From Luteimonas wenzhouensis (lineage in GTDB: Bacteria; Pseudomonadota; Gammaproteobacteria; Xanthomonadales; Xanthomonadaceae): a stretch of DNA of 64,000 nt. Location of the stretch: positions 62,001 to 126,000 of the forward strand of contig NZ_VOHE01000006.1 of assembly GCF_007859305.1 (NCBI RefSeq), read 5' to 3'. A program made the translations under genes and the position numbers. Below the pieces are notes generated by a model. That model did not search any database. It saw only the letters and a program-made list of their open reading frames with translations, and was not told the origin of the DNA. This document shows positions 55,161-64,000 of this stretch, one piece after another (position 1 is the first letter of the stretch; each line of letters starts with the position of its first letter).

Positions 55161-56420
55161 ATGCCCGTCGACCTGCACCGCCGCATCGACGCCGTCTGGC
55201 GCGAGGAGTCGCCGCGGATCATCGCGGCATTGATGCGCCTGGTGCGCAACCTCGACCTGGCCGAGGAGCTGGCGCAGGACACCCTCGTCACCGCGCTCGA
55301 GCGCTGGCCCGACGCCGGCCTGCCTGACAACCCGGGCGCATGGCTCATGGCCGCCGCGAAGAACCGTGCGCTCGACCACCTCCGCCGCGAGGCCATGCTC
55401 GCGCGCAAGCATGCGCAGATCGCGCAGGAACTCGACGGCCTCCACGACGAGCTGCACGCCGCGCGCGAGGCCGCGCTCGACGACGACATCGGCGACGACC
55501 TGCTGCGGCTGATCTTCGTCGCCTGCCATCCGCTGCTTTCGCGCGATGCCCAGGTGGCGCTGACCCTTCGCCTGCTGTGTGGCCTGGCCACCGACGAGAT
55601 CGCACGCGCCTTCCTGGTGCCCGAGGCCACGGTGGCGCAACGCATCGTGCGCGCCAAGCGCACCCTGGGCGAGGCCGACGTGGCGTTCGAGGTGCCGCGC
55701 CGCGACGAACTGCCCGAACGCCTGTCGGCGGTGCTGGGCGTGGTCTACCTGGTGTTCAACGAGGGCTACGCGGCCACCGCGGGCGAGGACTGGATGCGGC
55801 CGGCGCTGTGCGCCGAGGCCCTGCGCCTGGGCCGGCTGCTGGTGGCGCTGGCGCCCGCCGAGGCCGAGGCCTTCGGCCTGCTGGCGCTGATGGAGCTGCA
55901 GGCCTCGCGCACCGCCGCGCGCACCGGCCCCGATGGCGCGCCGGTGCTGCTGCCCGACCAGGACCGTTCGCGTTGGGACCGCGCCGCGATCGAACGCGGA
56001 CTGGACGCGCTGGCGCGCGCGCGACGCCTGGCGCCGGCACCCGGGCCCTACGCGCTGCAGGCCGAGATCGCCGCCTGCCACGCGCGCGCGGCCCGGGCCC
56101 AGGACACCGACTGGGGCCGGATCGTCGCGCTCTACCGCGCGCTGGAGGACGTGTCGCCGTCGCCGGTGGTCGCGCTCAACCGCGCGGTCGCGGTGTCGAT
56201 GCACAGCGGACCCGCGGAGGGGCTGGCGATCGTCGACGGACTCGCCGGGGAACCGGCGCTGCGCGGCTACCACCTGCTGCCCGCGGTGCGCGGGGATCTG
56301 CTGCAGCGGCTGGGGCGCGGCGACGAGGCCCGCGCCGAATTCCTGCGCGCCGCGGACATGACCCGCAACGCGCGCGAACGCGAGCTGTTGCTCGCGCGCG
56401 CCGAAGCGGCCGCCGGCTGA
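55161..56420 (+). CDS. ECF42-like sigma factor with C-terminal extension
   Basis: 419 residues. Sigma region 2 (DLAEELAQDTLVTALERWPDAGLPDNPGAWLMAAAKNRALDHLRR) and region 4 (ARDAQVALTLRLLCGLATDEIARAFLVPEATVAQRIVRAKRTL) form the first ~180 residues. A long helical C-terminal extension follows (DELPERLSAVLGVVYLVFNEGY onward), the DUF6596/TPR-like part of the ECF42 group. Family members typically control DGPF-protein genes in stress responses. Here no partner gene lies next to it, and its downstream neighbour is on the other strand. Confidence 0.9.
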   Translation: MPVDLHRRIDAVWREESPRIIAALMRLVRNLDLAEELAQDTLVTALERWPDAGLPDNPGAWLMAAAKNRALDHLRREAMLARKHAQIAQELDGLHDELHAAREAALDDDIGDDLLRLIFVACHPLLSRDAQVALTLRLLCGLATDEIARAFLVPEATVAQRIVRAKRTLGEADVAFEVPRRDELPERLSAVLGVVYLVFNEGYAATAGEDWMRPALCAEALRLGRLLVALAPAEAEAFGLLALMELQASRTAARTGPDGAPVLLPDQDRSRWDRAAIERGLDALARARRLAPAPGPYALQAEIAACHARAARAQDTDWGRIVALYRALEDVSPSPVVALNRAVAVSMHSGPAEGLAIVDGLAGEPALRGYHLLPAVRGDLLQRLGRGDEARAEFLRAADMTRNARERELLLARAEAAAG

Positions 56421-56428
56421 GGGCGCGC

Positions 56429-57007
56429 CTACTCCGCCGCCACCGCCTCCACCTGGATGCGCAGGGTCACGGCCATGTCGAAGCCGTAGGCCTTGCCGGC
56501 GCCGATGCCGAAGTCGTCGCGCTGGAAGCGCGCCAGCGCGTCGGCCCCGCACAGCTCGCGGCCGTGCAGCGGGTGCGGCATGCACTGGAAGGAGAGGATC
56601 TCCAGCGCCAGCGGCCGGGTCACGCCGCGCAGGGTGAGTTCGCCCTCGACCCGGGTGGGCCGGCCGTCGGCGAAGCCGGCGAGGCGGCCGGTGTAGCGCG
56701 CCTCGGGATGGCGGTCGACGTCGAGCAGGTCCGGGCCGCGGGCGTGCTCGTCCATCGCGTCCAGGCCGAAGTCGACGCTACCGGTCTCGACCACCACCTC
56801 CAGCCGCCCGTCTCCGGCCTCACGGTCGAGCGTGACCCAGCCGCGGCTGCGGTTGAACTTGCCCCGCCACACTGACAGCCCGCCGAGGTGGTCGGCTTCG
56901 AAGCTGGGAAAGGTGTGGGCCGGGTCGAGTTCGTAGCGGACTTCCGCGGCGGTCGCGGGCATGGCGGCCGGCAGCAGGACGGCCAGCAGCAGCGGGATGG
57001 TGCGCAT
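56429..57007 (-). CDS. YceI-family periplasmic protein (second copy)
   Basis: 192 residues. Signal peptide (LLLAVLLPAAMPATAA), then the YceI barrel: YELDPAHTFPSFEADHLGGLSVWRGKFN, then GDGRLEVVVETGSVDFGLDAMDEHARGPDLLDVDRHPEARYTG and VEGELTLRGVTRPLALEI. Two cysteines (CMPHPLHGRELCG) could form a disulfide. It is a more canonical YceI than the one at 47699-48298. Located 29 nt downstream of the VOC gene on the same strand and convergent with the ECF42 gene. Confidence 0.92.
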   Translation of the reverse strand: MRTIPLLLAVLLPAAMPATAAEVRYELDPAHTFPSFEADHLGGLSVWRGKFNRSRGWVTLDREAGDGRLEVVVETGSVDFGLDAMDEHARGPDLLDVDRHPEARYTGRLAGFADGRPTRVEGELTLRGVTRPLALEILSFQCMPHPLHGRELCGADALARFQRDDFGIGAGKAYGFDMAVTLRIQVEAVAAE

Positions 57008-57036
57008 GTCGGGGCTCCTTCGTGCTTGCGTGGCGG

Positions 57037-57420
57037 CTACTGCATCGAGTGCAGGCCGATCAGGTTGCCCTCGGTGTCGAACACCAGGGCGATGAATCCG
57101 AACGGACCGATCGACATCCGCGGCCGCATGATCCGCCCGCCCGCCGCGACCACACGCTCGGCGGCGTCGCCGCAGTGCTCGGTGGCGAAGTACACCACCG
57201 TGCCGCCGGGGCCGGGCTCGACGCCGGGCATCCGGCACAGCGCGCCGTTGGCGCCGTAGCGGTCCGGCCCGCCCGGGAACTCCCACATCTCCAGGCCGTC
57301 GTCGCCGGGCGGCTTGAGCGGCTGCAGCGCCACTGCGAACACGGCTTCGTAGAAGGCGCGCGCGCGGTCCATGTCGCGCACGTAGAGCTCGAACCAGTTG
57401 ACGCTGTTGACCGCGGACAT
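57037..57420 (-). CDS. VOC/glyoxalase-family protein
   Basis: 127-residue vicinal-oxygen-chelate protein. Two beta-alpha-beta-beta-beta modules begin WFELYVRDMDRARAFYEAVF and VYFATEHCGDAAERVVAAGG and end IALVFDTEGNLIGLHS. Similar to PhnB/glyoxalase-like proteins of unknown substrate. It probably shares a transcript with the YceI gene that follows. Confidence 0.9.
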   Translation of the reverse strand: MSAVNSVNWFELYVRDMDRARAFYEAVFAVALQPLKPPGDDGLEMWEFPGGPDRYGANGALCRMPGVEPGPGGTVVYFATEHCGDAAERVVAAGGRIMRPRMSIGPFGFIALVFDTEGNLIGLHSMQ

Positions 57421-57611
57421 CGGGGCTCCTGCGCCGGGCGGACCGGCCTGTCGGTGGATGGGCGTGGCGGTGGCCCCCCGTCGGGCCGCGGGGCCGGGGC
57501 CGGGCGTGCCACCTGCAGCCACGACGAAGCGGGGCGGCGTGGATCGACATCCGCACGCGGCCCGCGAAGGGGAGGCGGGCGCGGACCGCGCCCGGCCGGG
57601 GAAACGCTCCG

Positions 57612-58406
57612 TCAGTCGCCCGCCGGCAGCCACAGCACGAGCGCGGCGCCGAGCAGGATCCGGTACACGGCGAAGCCGGTGAAGCGGTGGCGCTTGATGT
57701 AGCCCAGCAGCCACTTCACCACCACGAAGCCGGTGGCGGTGGCCGCGGCGAAGGCCAGGGCCACGTCGCCCCAGGGTTCGCCGCCCAGTCCGCCCTCCTT
57801 CCACACTTCCAGGAAGGCGTAGCCGCTGGCGGCGAACATGGTCGGGATCCCGACCAGGAACACGAACTCGGCGGCCGCCGAGCGCCGGCCCAGTCCGGCC
57901 AGCATGGCCATGAAGATCGCCGCGGCCGAACGCGAGGTGCCGGGGAACACGCCCGCCACCACTTGGGCGAGGCCGACCAGCACCGCCACCGTCCAGGTGA
58001 CGTGGGTCGAATCGCCGCGGCGTTCCGCGAAATGCTCGGCCAGCAGCATCCACAGGCCACCGAGGATCAGCGCCCACGCCACCGGGGTCACGGTCTCGGG
58101 CAGCTCCCAGCCGGCCAGGCGTACCGGCAGGCCGACGAGGGCGGTGACCAGGAACGCGGCCGCGAGCTTCATCGCGTAGTCGCGGTTGTCGTGTGTGCCC
58201 AGGCCCGTGGCCAGCTGCCAGATGCGCTGCCGGAACACCAGGGTGATGGCAAGGATCGCGCCGGCCTGGATCACGATGTTGAAGAAGTCCGAGCGCGCGC
58301 CCAGCCAGTGCTGGGCGATCAGCAGGTGGCCGGTGCTCGACACCGGCAGGAATTCGGTCAGCCCTTCGAGGATGCCCAGCAGGAGGGCGGACAGTGGTTC
58401 GGACAT
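57612..58406 (-). CDS. uppP: undecaprenyl-diphosphate phosphatase UppP (BacA)
   Basis: 264 residues, about eight membrane helices. Catalytic motifs [16 protein letters not shown] (13-28) and [12 protein letters not shown] are the BacA/UppP signatures. It recycles the undecaprenyl carrier lipid for cell-wall synthesis and confers bacitracin tolerance. The ATG at 58406 was chosen because upstream extension is low-complexity. Confidence 0.95.
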   Translation of the reverse strand: MSEPLSALLLGILEGLTEFLPVSSTGHLLIAQHWLGARSDFFNIVIQAGAILAITLVFRQRIWQLATGLGTHDNRDYAMKLAAAFLVTALVGLPVRLAGWELPETVTPVAWALILGGLWMLLAEHFAERRGDSTHVTWTVAVLVGLAQVVAGVFPGTSRSAAAIFMAMLAGLGRRSAAAEFVFLVGIPTMFAASGYAFLEVWKEGGLGGEPWGDVALAFAAATATGFVVVKWLLGYIKRHRFTGFAVYRILLGAALVLWLPAGD

Positions 58407-58647
58407 GGACGTGGTTCGGCCGGGGGGCAGGCAGGATAACGGAAGGGCTGCGCCGGGACCGGCCGGGTGGCCCGGGCGCAGGGCCGGGGGCGACGCGACA
58501 GGCCTTCCCCGCGGCGACCGGGCGGACGCCAGGGGCGCCTCCCCAAGTTGGTGCATGCATCACCCGGGCTTCACCTTTTTCGTGCGCGGCAGCACAACTT
58601 TCTCTGGCGGCTCTTTGCGAATCAATACGTTAGGAGCATCCCGGGGT

Positions 58648-58664
58648 TGGCACGGCGCTTGCTC
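58648..58664 (+). promoter_or_regulatory. sigma-54 promoter of glnA
   Basis: TTGGCACGGCGCTTGCT matches the -24/-12 consensus TGGCAC-N5-TTGCW exactly, with the GG and GC dinucleotides ten apart. It lies 41 nt before the glnA start codon, leaving a 5' leader of about 30 nt. It implies NtrC-type activation under nitrogen limitation. Clear NtrC sites upstream were not found. Confidence 0.88.
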
Positions 58665-58704
58665 CAATGGGTGCAGACCTTCGCCAACCAGAGGCCGCAC
58701 CACC

Positions 58705-60114
58705 ATGTCGCTTGAGAACGTCGAGAAATTGATCAAGGACCACAAGGTCGAGTTCGTCGACCTGCGTTTCGTGGACATGCGCGGCGTGCAGCAGCACGTC
58801 ACCTTCCCCGCCAGCATCGTCGAACCGGGGCTGTTCGAGGACGGAAAGATGTTCGACGGCTCCTCGATCGCCGGCTGGAAGGGCATCAACGAGTCGGACA
58901 TGATCCTGCTGCCCGATGCGTCCACCGCATACCTGGACCCGTTCTACGCCGACCCCACCCTCAACCTGACCTGCGACATCCTCGAGCCGGCGACGATGCA
59001 GCCGTACGCGCGCGACCCGCGCGGCATCGCCAAGCGCGCCGAGGCCTACCTCAGGTCCAGCGGCATCGCCGACCAGGCCTTCTTCGGCCCCGAGCCCGAG
59101 TACTTCATCTTCGATTCGGTGCGCTTCGCCAACGAGATGGGCAACACCTTCTTCCACGTCGAGTCGGAGGAAGCGGCCTGGAACAGCGGCAAGGACTACG
59201 AGGGCGGCAACAGCGGCTACCGCCCCGGCGTGAAGGGCGGCTACTTCCCGGTGCCGCCGGTCGATTCGCTGCACGACATCCGCGCCGAGATGGTCAAGAC
59301 CCTCGAGCAGATCGGCATCGAGGTCGAGGTCCACCACCACGAGGTCGCCACCGCCGGGCAGTGCGAGATCGGCACCAAGTTCAATTCGATGGTGAAGAAG
59401 GCCGACGAACTGCTGGCGACCAAGTACGTGGTGCGCAACGTGGCCTTCCGCAACGGCAAGACCGCGACCTTCATGCCCAAGCCGATCGTGGGCGACAACG
59501 GCAGCGGCATGCACGTGCACATGTCGCTGGCCAAGGGCGGCCAGAACCTGTTCGCCGGCGACGGCTATGGCGGCCTGAGCCAGCTGGCGCTGTGGTACAT
59601 CGGCGGCATCTTCAAGCATGCCCGCGCGATCAACGCCTTCTCCAACTCCGGCACCAACAGCTACAAGCGCCTGGTGCCGGGCTTCGAGGCGCCGGTGATG
59701 CTGGCCTACTCGGCCCGCAACCGCTCGGCCTCGTGCCGCATCCCCTGGGTGTCGAACCCGAAGGCGCGCCGGATCGAGGTGCGCTTCCCGGATCCGCTGC
59801 AGTCGGGCTACCTGACCTTCACCGCGCTGATGATGGCCGGCCTGGACGGGATCAAGAACCAGATCGATCCGGGTGGCCCGTCCGACAAGGACCTGTACGA
59901 CCTGCCACCGGAGGAGGAGAAGAAGATCCCGCAGGTGTGCGCCAGCCTCGACCAGGCGCTCGAGGCGCTGGACAGGGACCGTGAGTTCCTCAAGGCCGGC
60001 GGGGTGATGAGCGACGACTTCATCGACGGTTACATCGACCTGAAGATGCAGGAGGTCACCCGCTTCCGCGCCGCCACCCACCCGCTCGAGTACCAGATGT
60101 ACTACGGCGTCTGA
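58705..60114 (+). CDS. glnA: glutamine synthetase, type I
   Basis: 469 residues (E. coli 469). Makes glutamine from glutamate, ammonia and ATP as a dodecamer. Blocks: [33 protein letters not shown], the GNGS-type [11 protein letters not shown] segment and metal-ligand histidines, plus [10 protein letters not shown] with the adenylylation tyrosine at 398 (397 without Met). GlnE-type control is therefore expected. The sigma-54 promoter upstream and glnK-amtB downstream mark the nitrogen regulon. Confidence 0.98.
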   Translation: MSLENVEKLIKDHKVEFVDLRFVDMRGVQQHVTFPASIVEPGLFEDGKMFDGSSIAGWKGINESDMILLPDASTAYLDPFYADPTLNLTCDILEPATMQPYARDPRGIAKRAEAYLRSSGIADQAFFGPEPEYFIFDSVRFANEMGNTFFHVESEEAAWNSGKDYEGGNSGYRPGVKGGYFPVPPVDSLHDIRAEMVKTLEQIGIEVEVHHHEVATAGQCEIGTKFNSMVKKADELLATKYVVRNVAFRNGKTATFMPKPIVGDNGSGMHVHMSLAKGGQNLFAGDGYGGLSQLALWYIGGIFKHARAINAFSNSGTNSYKRLVPGFEAPVMLAYSARNRSASCRIPWVSNPKARRIEVRFPDPLQSGYLTFTALMMAGLDGIKNQIDPGGPSDKDLYDLPPEEEKKIPQVCASLDQALEALDRDREFLKAGGVMSDDFIDGYIDLKMQEVTRFRAATHPLEYQMYYGV

Positions 60115-60124
60115 CGCACCTGGC

Positions 60125-60148
60125 CCCTGCCCCCGCGCGGGGGCAGGG
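60125..60148 (+). terminator. hairpin after glnA
   Basis: CCCTGCCCCC (60125-60134) and GGGGGCAGGG (60139-60148) form a perfect 10-bp stem with a GCGC loop, beginning 11 nt after the glnA stop. No T-run. The remaining ~285 nt before the porin gene carry no recognised gene; I searched for a second sigma-54 site and found none convincing. Confidence 0.55.
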
Positions 60149-60434
60149 CACCGCCGGGGCGGCCGCGCCAGCACCTCCCCGGCACCACTTCCAACCGATT
60201 CATGTCCGGTGGCGAACCGGACGTGCGGCCCTCCCCCACGCCGGGCCGCGCACTTTCCTTCGCGAGGACCACGCAACGCCCAGGCCAGATCGACAACACG
60301 GACGGGAAAGATGACACCGGACGAGGCGCCGCAGAGCGTCCGCCGGCACCCGCGCCAGGCATGGGGATGCCGGCGGGCGAAGCTGCACCAAGCAAGACCG
60401 GGGAGGGGCTTTTTCATCCAACGAGGAGCCTGTC

Positions 60435-61509
<1,075 letters not shown>

Positions 61510-61531
61510 CCAGACCTCGGAGGCTGAACCC

Positions 61532-62992
61532 ATGAAGACCAAGATGTTCTCCGGGCTGAAGACCCGTACCCGTGCGGCGGCGCTGGCGCTGCTGTTCGGC
61601 GTGGCCGCGGCGTTCGCGGCGTCCCCGGTGCTGGCGCAGGAAGCGGAGGCCGATGCGCCGGTCGCCGAAGCGGTCGCGGCGGTGGAAGACGCCGCCGCCG
61701 AGGCAGAGGCCGCGGTGGCCGAAGCGCCGGCCATGGAAGCGGCGGCGGAGGAAGCGGCGGACGGGACCGAAGCCGAAGGCCCCGCCTTCGACAGCGGCAA
61801 CGTGGCCTGGATGCTGACCTCGACCCTGCTGGTGCTGCTGATGGTGGTCCCGGGCCTGGCCCTGTTCTACGGCGGCATGGTGCGCTCGAAGAACGTGCTG
61901 TCGGTGCTGATGCAGGTGCTGGTGGTGTTCTCGGTGGTGATCCTGGTCTGGGTCTCCTACGGCTACAGCGCCGCGTTCACCGACGGCAACAACTTCTTCG
62001 GCTCGTTCACGCAGAAGGCGTTCCTCAAGGGCATCACCACCAGCAGCGAGTCCGCGGGCCTGCCCGAGCTGCTGTTCGTGGTGTTCCAGTCCACCTTCGC
62101 CGGCATCACCACCGCGCTGATCGTCGGCTCGTTCGCCGAGCGCATCAAGTTCAAGTCGGTGCTGCTGTTCTCGGTGATCTGGGTGACCTTCGCCTACCTG
62201 CCGATGGTGCACATGGTGTGGAGCGGCGGCTTCCTGGCGCACAAGGGCGTGCTCGACTTCGCCGGCGGCACCGTGGTCCACATCAACGCAGGCATCGCGG
62301 GCCTGGTCGGCGCGTACTTCCTCGGCAAGCGGCTGGGCTTCGGCCGGGAAGCGCTCAAGCCGCACAACGTGCCGTTCACCTTCATCGGCGCCTCGCTGCT
62401 GTGGGTCGGCTGGTTCGGCTTCAACGCCGGCTCGGCCGTGGCCGCGGACGAGATCGCGTCGCTGGCGATGATCAACACGATGGTGGCCACCGCCGCCGGC
62501 GTGGTGGCGTGGAGCCTGGTGGAGGCCCTGGCCAAGGGTCGTCCCTCGGCCCTGGGCGCGGCCTCCGGCGCGATCGCCGGCCTGGTCGGCATCACCCCGG
62601 CCGCGGGCACGGTGGGCCCGATGGGCGCGATCGTCATCGGCCTGGCCGCGGGCGCGATCTGCGTCTGGGGCGTGAACGGCCTCAAGCGCATGCTGCGGGT
62701 GGACGACACCGCCGACGTGTTCGGCGTGCACGCCATCGGCGGCATCGTCGGTGCCGTGCTCACTGGCGTGTTCAGCGCCGAGTCGCTGGGCGGCACCGGC
62801 ATCGAGGGCACGATCGGCGCCCAGGTCTGGGCCCAGACCTTCAGCGTGCTGTTCACCATCGTCTGGTGCGCCGTGGTCACCTCGATCGCGATCCTCGTCG
62901 CCAAGGCCGTGTTCGGCCTGCGCGTGACCGAGGAAGAGGAACGCCAGGGCCTGGACATCGTCTCCCACGGCGAGTCGGCCTACGAGAGCTGA
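61532..62992 (+). CDS. amtB: ammonium transporter AmtB
   Basis: 486 residues. Signal peptide (1-35), then an unusual Ala/Glu-rich acidic stretch (about 37-86), then the Amt core with 11 membrane helices: VPGLALFYGGMVRSKNVLSVLMQ, FAGITTALIVGSFAERIKF, DFAGGTVVHINAGIAGLVGAY with the first pore histidine, GWFGFNAGSA, and DVFGVHAIGGIVGAVLTGVFS with the second. The CGGAGG ribosome site is at 61518-61523. Partner of GlnK. Confidence 0.96.
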   Translation: MKTKMFSGLKTRTRAAALALLFGVAAAFAASPVLAQEAEADAPVAEAVAAVEDAAAEAEAAVAEAPAMEAAAEEAADGTEAEGPAFDSGNVAWMLTSTLLVLLMVVPGLALFYGGMVRSKNVLSVLMQVLVVFSVVILVWVSYGYSAAFTDGNNFFGSFTQKAFLKGITTSSESAGLPELLFVVFQSTFAGITTALIVGSFAERIKFKSVLLFSVIWVTFAYLPMVHMVWSGGFLAHKGVLDFAGGTVVHINAGIAGLVGAYFLGKRLGFGREALKPHNVPFTFIGASLLWVGWFGFNAGSAVAADEIASLAMINTMVATAAGVVAWSLVEALAKGRPSALGAASGAIAGLVGITPAAGTVGPMGAIVIGLAAGAICVWGVNGLKRMLRVDDTADVFGVHAIGGIVGAVLTGVFSAESLGGTGIEGTIGAQVWAQTFSVLFTIVWCAVVTSIAILVAKAVFGLRVTEEEERQGLDIVSHGESAYES

Positions 62993-63024
62993 TCGCCAGG
63001 GCGATCGACCTCCCCCACGAGGTG

Positions 63025-63059
63025 CAGGCGGGCGGCGCAAGCCGCCCGCCTGTTTTTTT
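63025..63059 (+). terminator. intrinsic terminator of the porin-glnK-amtB operon
   Basis: Perfect 12-bp stem CAGGCGGGCGGC (63025-63036), loop GCAA, complementary arm (63041-63052), then seven T residues (63053-63059). It lies 33 nt after the amtB stop and is the clearest rho-independent terminator in the window. Confidence 0.93.
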
Positions 63060-63145
63060 CTGGGCGGCGGTCGGGGCCGCGCGCGACTCGAGCCTGCCGG
63101 GCGGCTGCTGGGCCGGCCGCCAGGCGCGCGTGTCCCCGCAGGGTT

Positions 63146-63718
63146 TTATTCCAGCGGGTAGAGGCCCGCACGCACCGCGCCGCAGCGCACGTAGTGCACG
63201 GCCGACGCGTCGTCCGCGCCGGCGCCGGGCTCCCATCGGCTCCAGGTCATGGCGTCGGACCGCAAATCGAGCCTGAAGACCTCCGGCGCGACGGCGTCTG
63301 CCGGGACGGAAGGGTCGGGCAAGACGTCGATGCCGACGTCCGCCTCCACCCGCCACGTGGCGTCCGCCACCTGCTCCACGCGCTTGACGAGATGGAACTC
63401 TCCTTCGCCGTATTCGGCGTAGGCGTGGACCAGGCGCGGTGTCACCACGAGCGCGCCCACGAGGGCGATGGTGTCGGCGTCGACGTCGTCGTCCGGTCCC
63501 GGCGCCTGCAGGTAGTGCCCGCACTGCGCTTGCGCGTCGTCGGGGTACCAGACGCCCAGGGCCGGTTCCGGGATCCGGGCGGCGTCGGCCCGTGGCGCCG
63601 GCGGGGCCGCGTCGTCCGCTTGCGGCCGGGGCGCACCCTGCACGAGGCTGGGGCAGGCGAGCAGGCCGGCCAGAACCAGTACGGTCGGGCGTGCACGGCG
63701 CGACGGCGCGGGGGCCAT
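63146..63718 (-). CDS. secreted hypothetical protein
   Basis: 190 residues from ATG 63718, with signal peptide (RPTVLVLAGLLACPSLVQGA). The mature part is acidic. It contains YPDDAQAQCGHYLQAPGP and ends VHYVRCGAVRAGLYPLE, two cysteines that could bond. No family was recognised. An alternative start at 63769 would lengthen the N-region. It lies opposite the operon and is divergent from the gene entering at the window end. Confidence 0.65.
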   Translation of the reverse strand: MAPAPSRRARPTVLVLAGLLACPSLVQGAPRPQADDAAPPAPRADAARIPEPALGVWYPDDAQAQCGHYLQAPGPDDDVDADTIALVGALVVTPRLVHAYAEYGEGEFHLVKRVEQVADATWRVEADVGIDVLPDPSVPADAVAPEVFRLDLRSDAMTWSRWEPGAGADDASAVHYVRCGAVRAGLYPLE

Positions 63719-63953
63719 GGTCGCAGCGGGTGGTGCGTCGTGGTCGCCCGGGCGGAAGGTCGGGGTCATGGGCTGCCGTCCATTGCAGGAAGGGGCGGCC
63801 CGCTGCCGTCTCGCACCTGGGGCCCACCCGTCAGGCGTTTCTACCACACCCGTCCGCCGTCGCAGGCGCATCCGGTGGACGACCGGCGACCCGCGCCGGG
63901 TGGACACAGGCCCGTTGCTTGCATCGCTGCCGCCGCGCGGCTGCAATGTCCGG

Positions 63954-64000
63954 ATGAAGCTGTCTCACCTGTCGATCCCCGCGCTCGCCTGCGTCCTGGC
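63954..64000 (+). CDS. start of an exported protein, truncated by the window end
   Basis: An ATG begins KLSHLSIPALACVLA, the opening of a signal peptide, cut by the end of the window after 15 codons. Nothing more can be said of its function. Divergent from the secreted hypothetical gene. Confidence 0.4.
   Translation, partial: MKLSHLSIPALACVL

Noticed and set aside
58550..58564. GGTGCATGCATCACC as an NtrC site upstream of glnA
   Set aside because: The half-sites are GGTG...CACC, the inverse orientation of the GCAC...GTGC NtrC consensus. Only the sigma-54 promoter is supported.
60300..60420. Second sigma-54 promoter before the porin-glnK-amtB operon
   Set aside because: No GG-N10-GC with matching flanks was found; the closest candidates have wrong spacing.

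Overview
The window is very GC-rich (about 70% by eye) and densely packed. Many genes overlap by the ATGA or GTGA type, and third codon positions are strongly G/C. Gene content fits a free-living gammaproteobacterium of the Xanthomonadaceae/Lysobacteraceae (Luteimonas- or Lysobacter-like): TonB receptors with FecI/FecR signalling, lipoproteins, a GH16 glucanase, an aceBA glyoxylate pair with a LysR regulator, and a glnA / glnK-amtB nitrogen cluster. The genus is inferred from family-level resemblance only. No rRNA, tRNA, CRISPR array, complete insertion sequence or prophage was seen.

Layout. 1-3.3 kb: biotin genes bioF (partial), bioH and bioC, with a DMT/EamA permease inside the overlapping chain. 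3.4-8.1 kb: secreted and metabolic genes (GH16 lipoprotein, SnoaL-like, YdcF, PLP dehydratase, Tyr/Gly-rich lipoprotein). 8.1-8.8 kb: a gene-free, strongly structured stretch with a terminator-like hairpin, then mnmG and an outer-membrane beta-barrel. 12.0-17.5 kb: a divergent locus with a two-cysteine ArsR repressor (BigR/YgaV-like) facing DUF2892 (YgaP-like), an RND adaptor, an RND pump and OsmC, suggesting a sulfide/persulfide or thiol-stress module. 17.6-25.9 kb: an STN-type TonB receptor, FecI sigma, FecR anti-sigma, an amidohydrolase with an extra beta-sandwich domain and an M20 amidase, probably one uptake-and-cleavage operon. 26-36.4 kb: an oxidoreductase-like small protein, a propeller diguanylate cyclase, Tex, DUF2007, a sialidase-like lipoprotein, TruC, ArfB, an acyltransferase and an isoaspartyl peptidase. 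36.5-38.5 kb: a lipoprotein plus a DUF2235/Tle1-type lipase, resembling an immunity/effector pair in somewhat lower-GC DNA.

38.6-42.7 kb: a LysR regulator divergent from aceB-aceA. 43.0-44.9 kb: a rearrangement scar, with a gamma-glutamyltransferase cut before its catalytic subunit, a fragment that looks like a DUF11 adhesin repeat, a low-GC lipoprotein gene and two large inverted repeats. 44.9-50.2 kb: a Ycf46-like AAA ATPase, divergent from ParA, SixA, YceI and a phospholipase D lipoprotein. 50.5-51.4 kb: a 59-residue protein and a DUF1232 protein that share a Gly/Tyr/Ser-rich C-terminal tail also conserved at the DNA level. 51.4-58.4 kb: thioesterase, PlsC, YheT, YbhB, an ECF42-like sigma factor without its usual partner, YceI, VOC and UppP. 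58.6-63.1 kb: glnA behind a near-consensus sigma-54 promoter, a TorF-type porin, glnK and amtB, closed by a strong intrinsic terminator. The window ends in a secreted hypothetical protein and the first codons of another exported protein.

The best candidates for something undescribed are the shared GYG-x-SSGY tail pair, the persulfide-type RND locus, the lipase/immunity pair, and the structured region upstream of mnmG.
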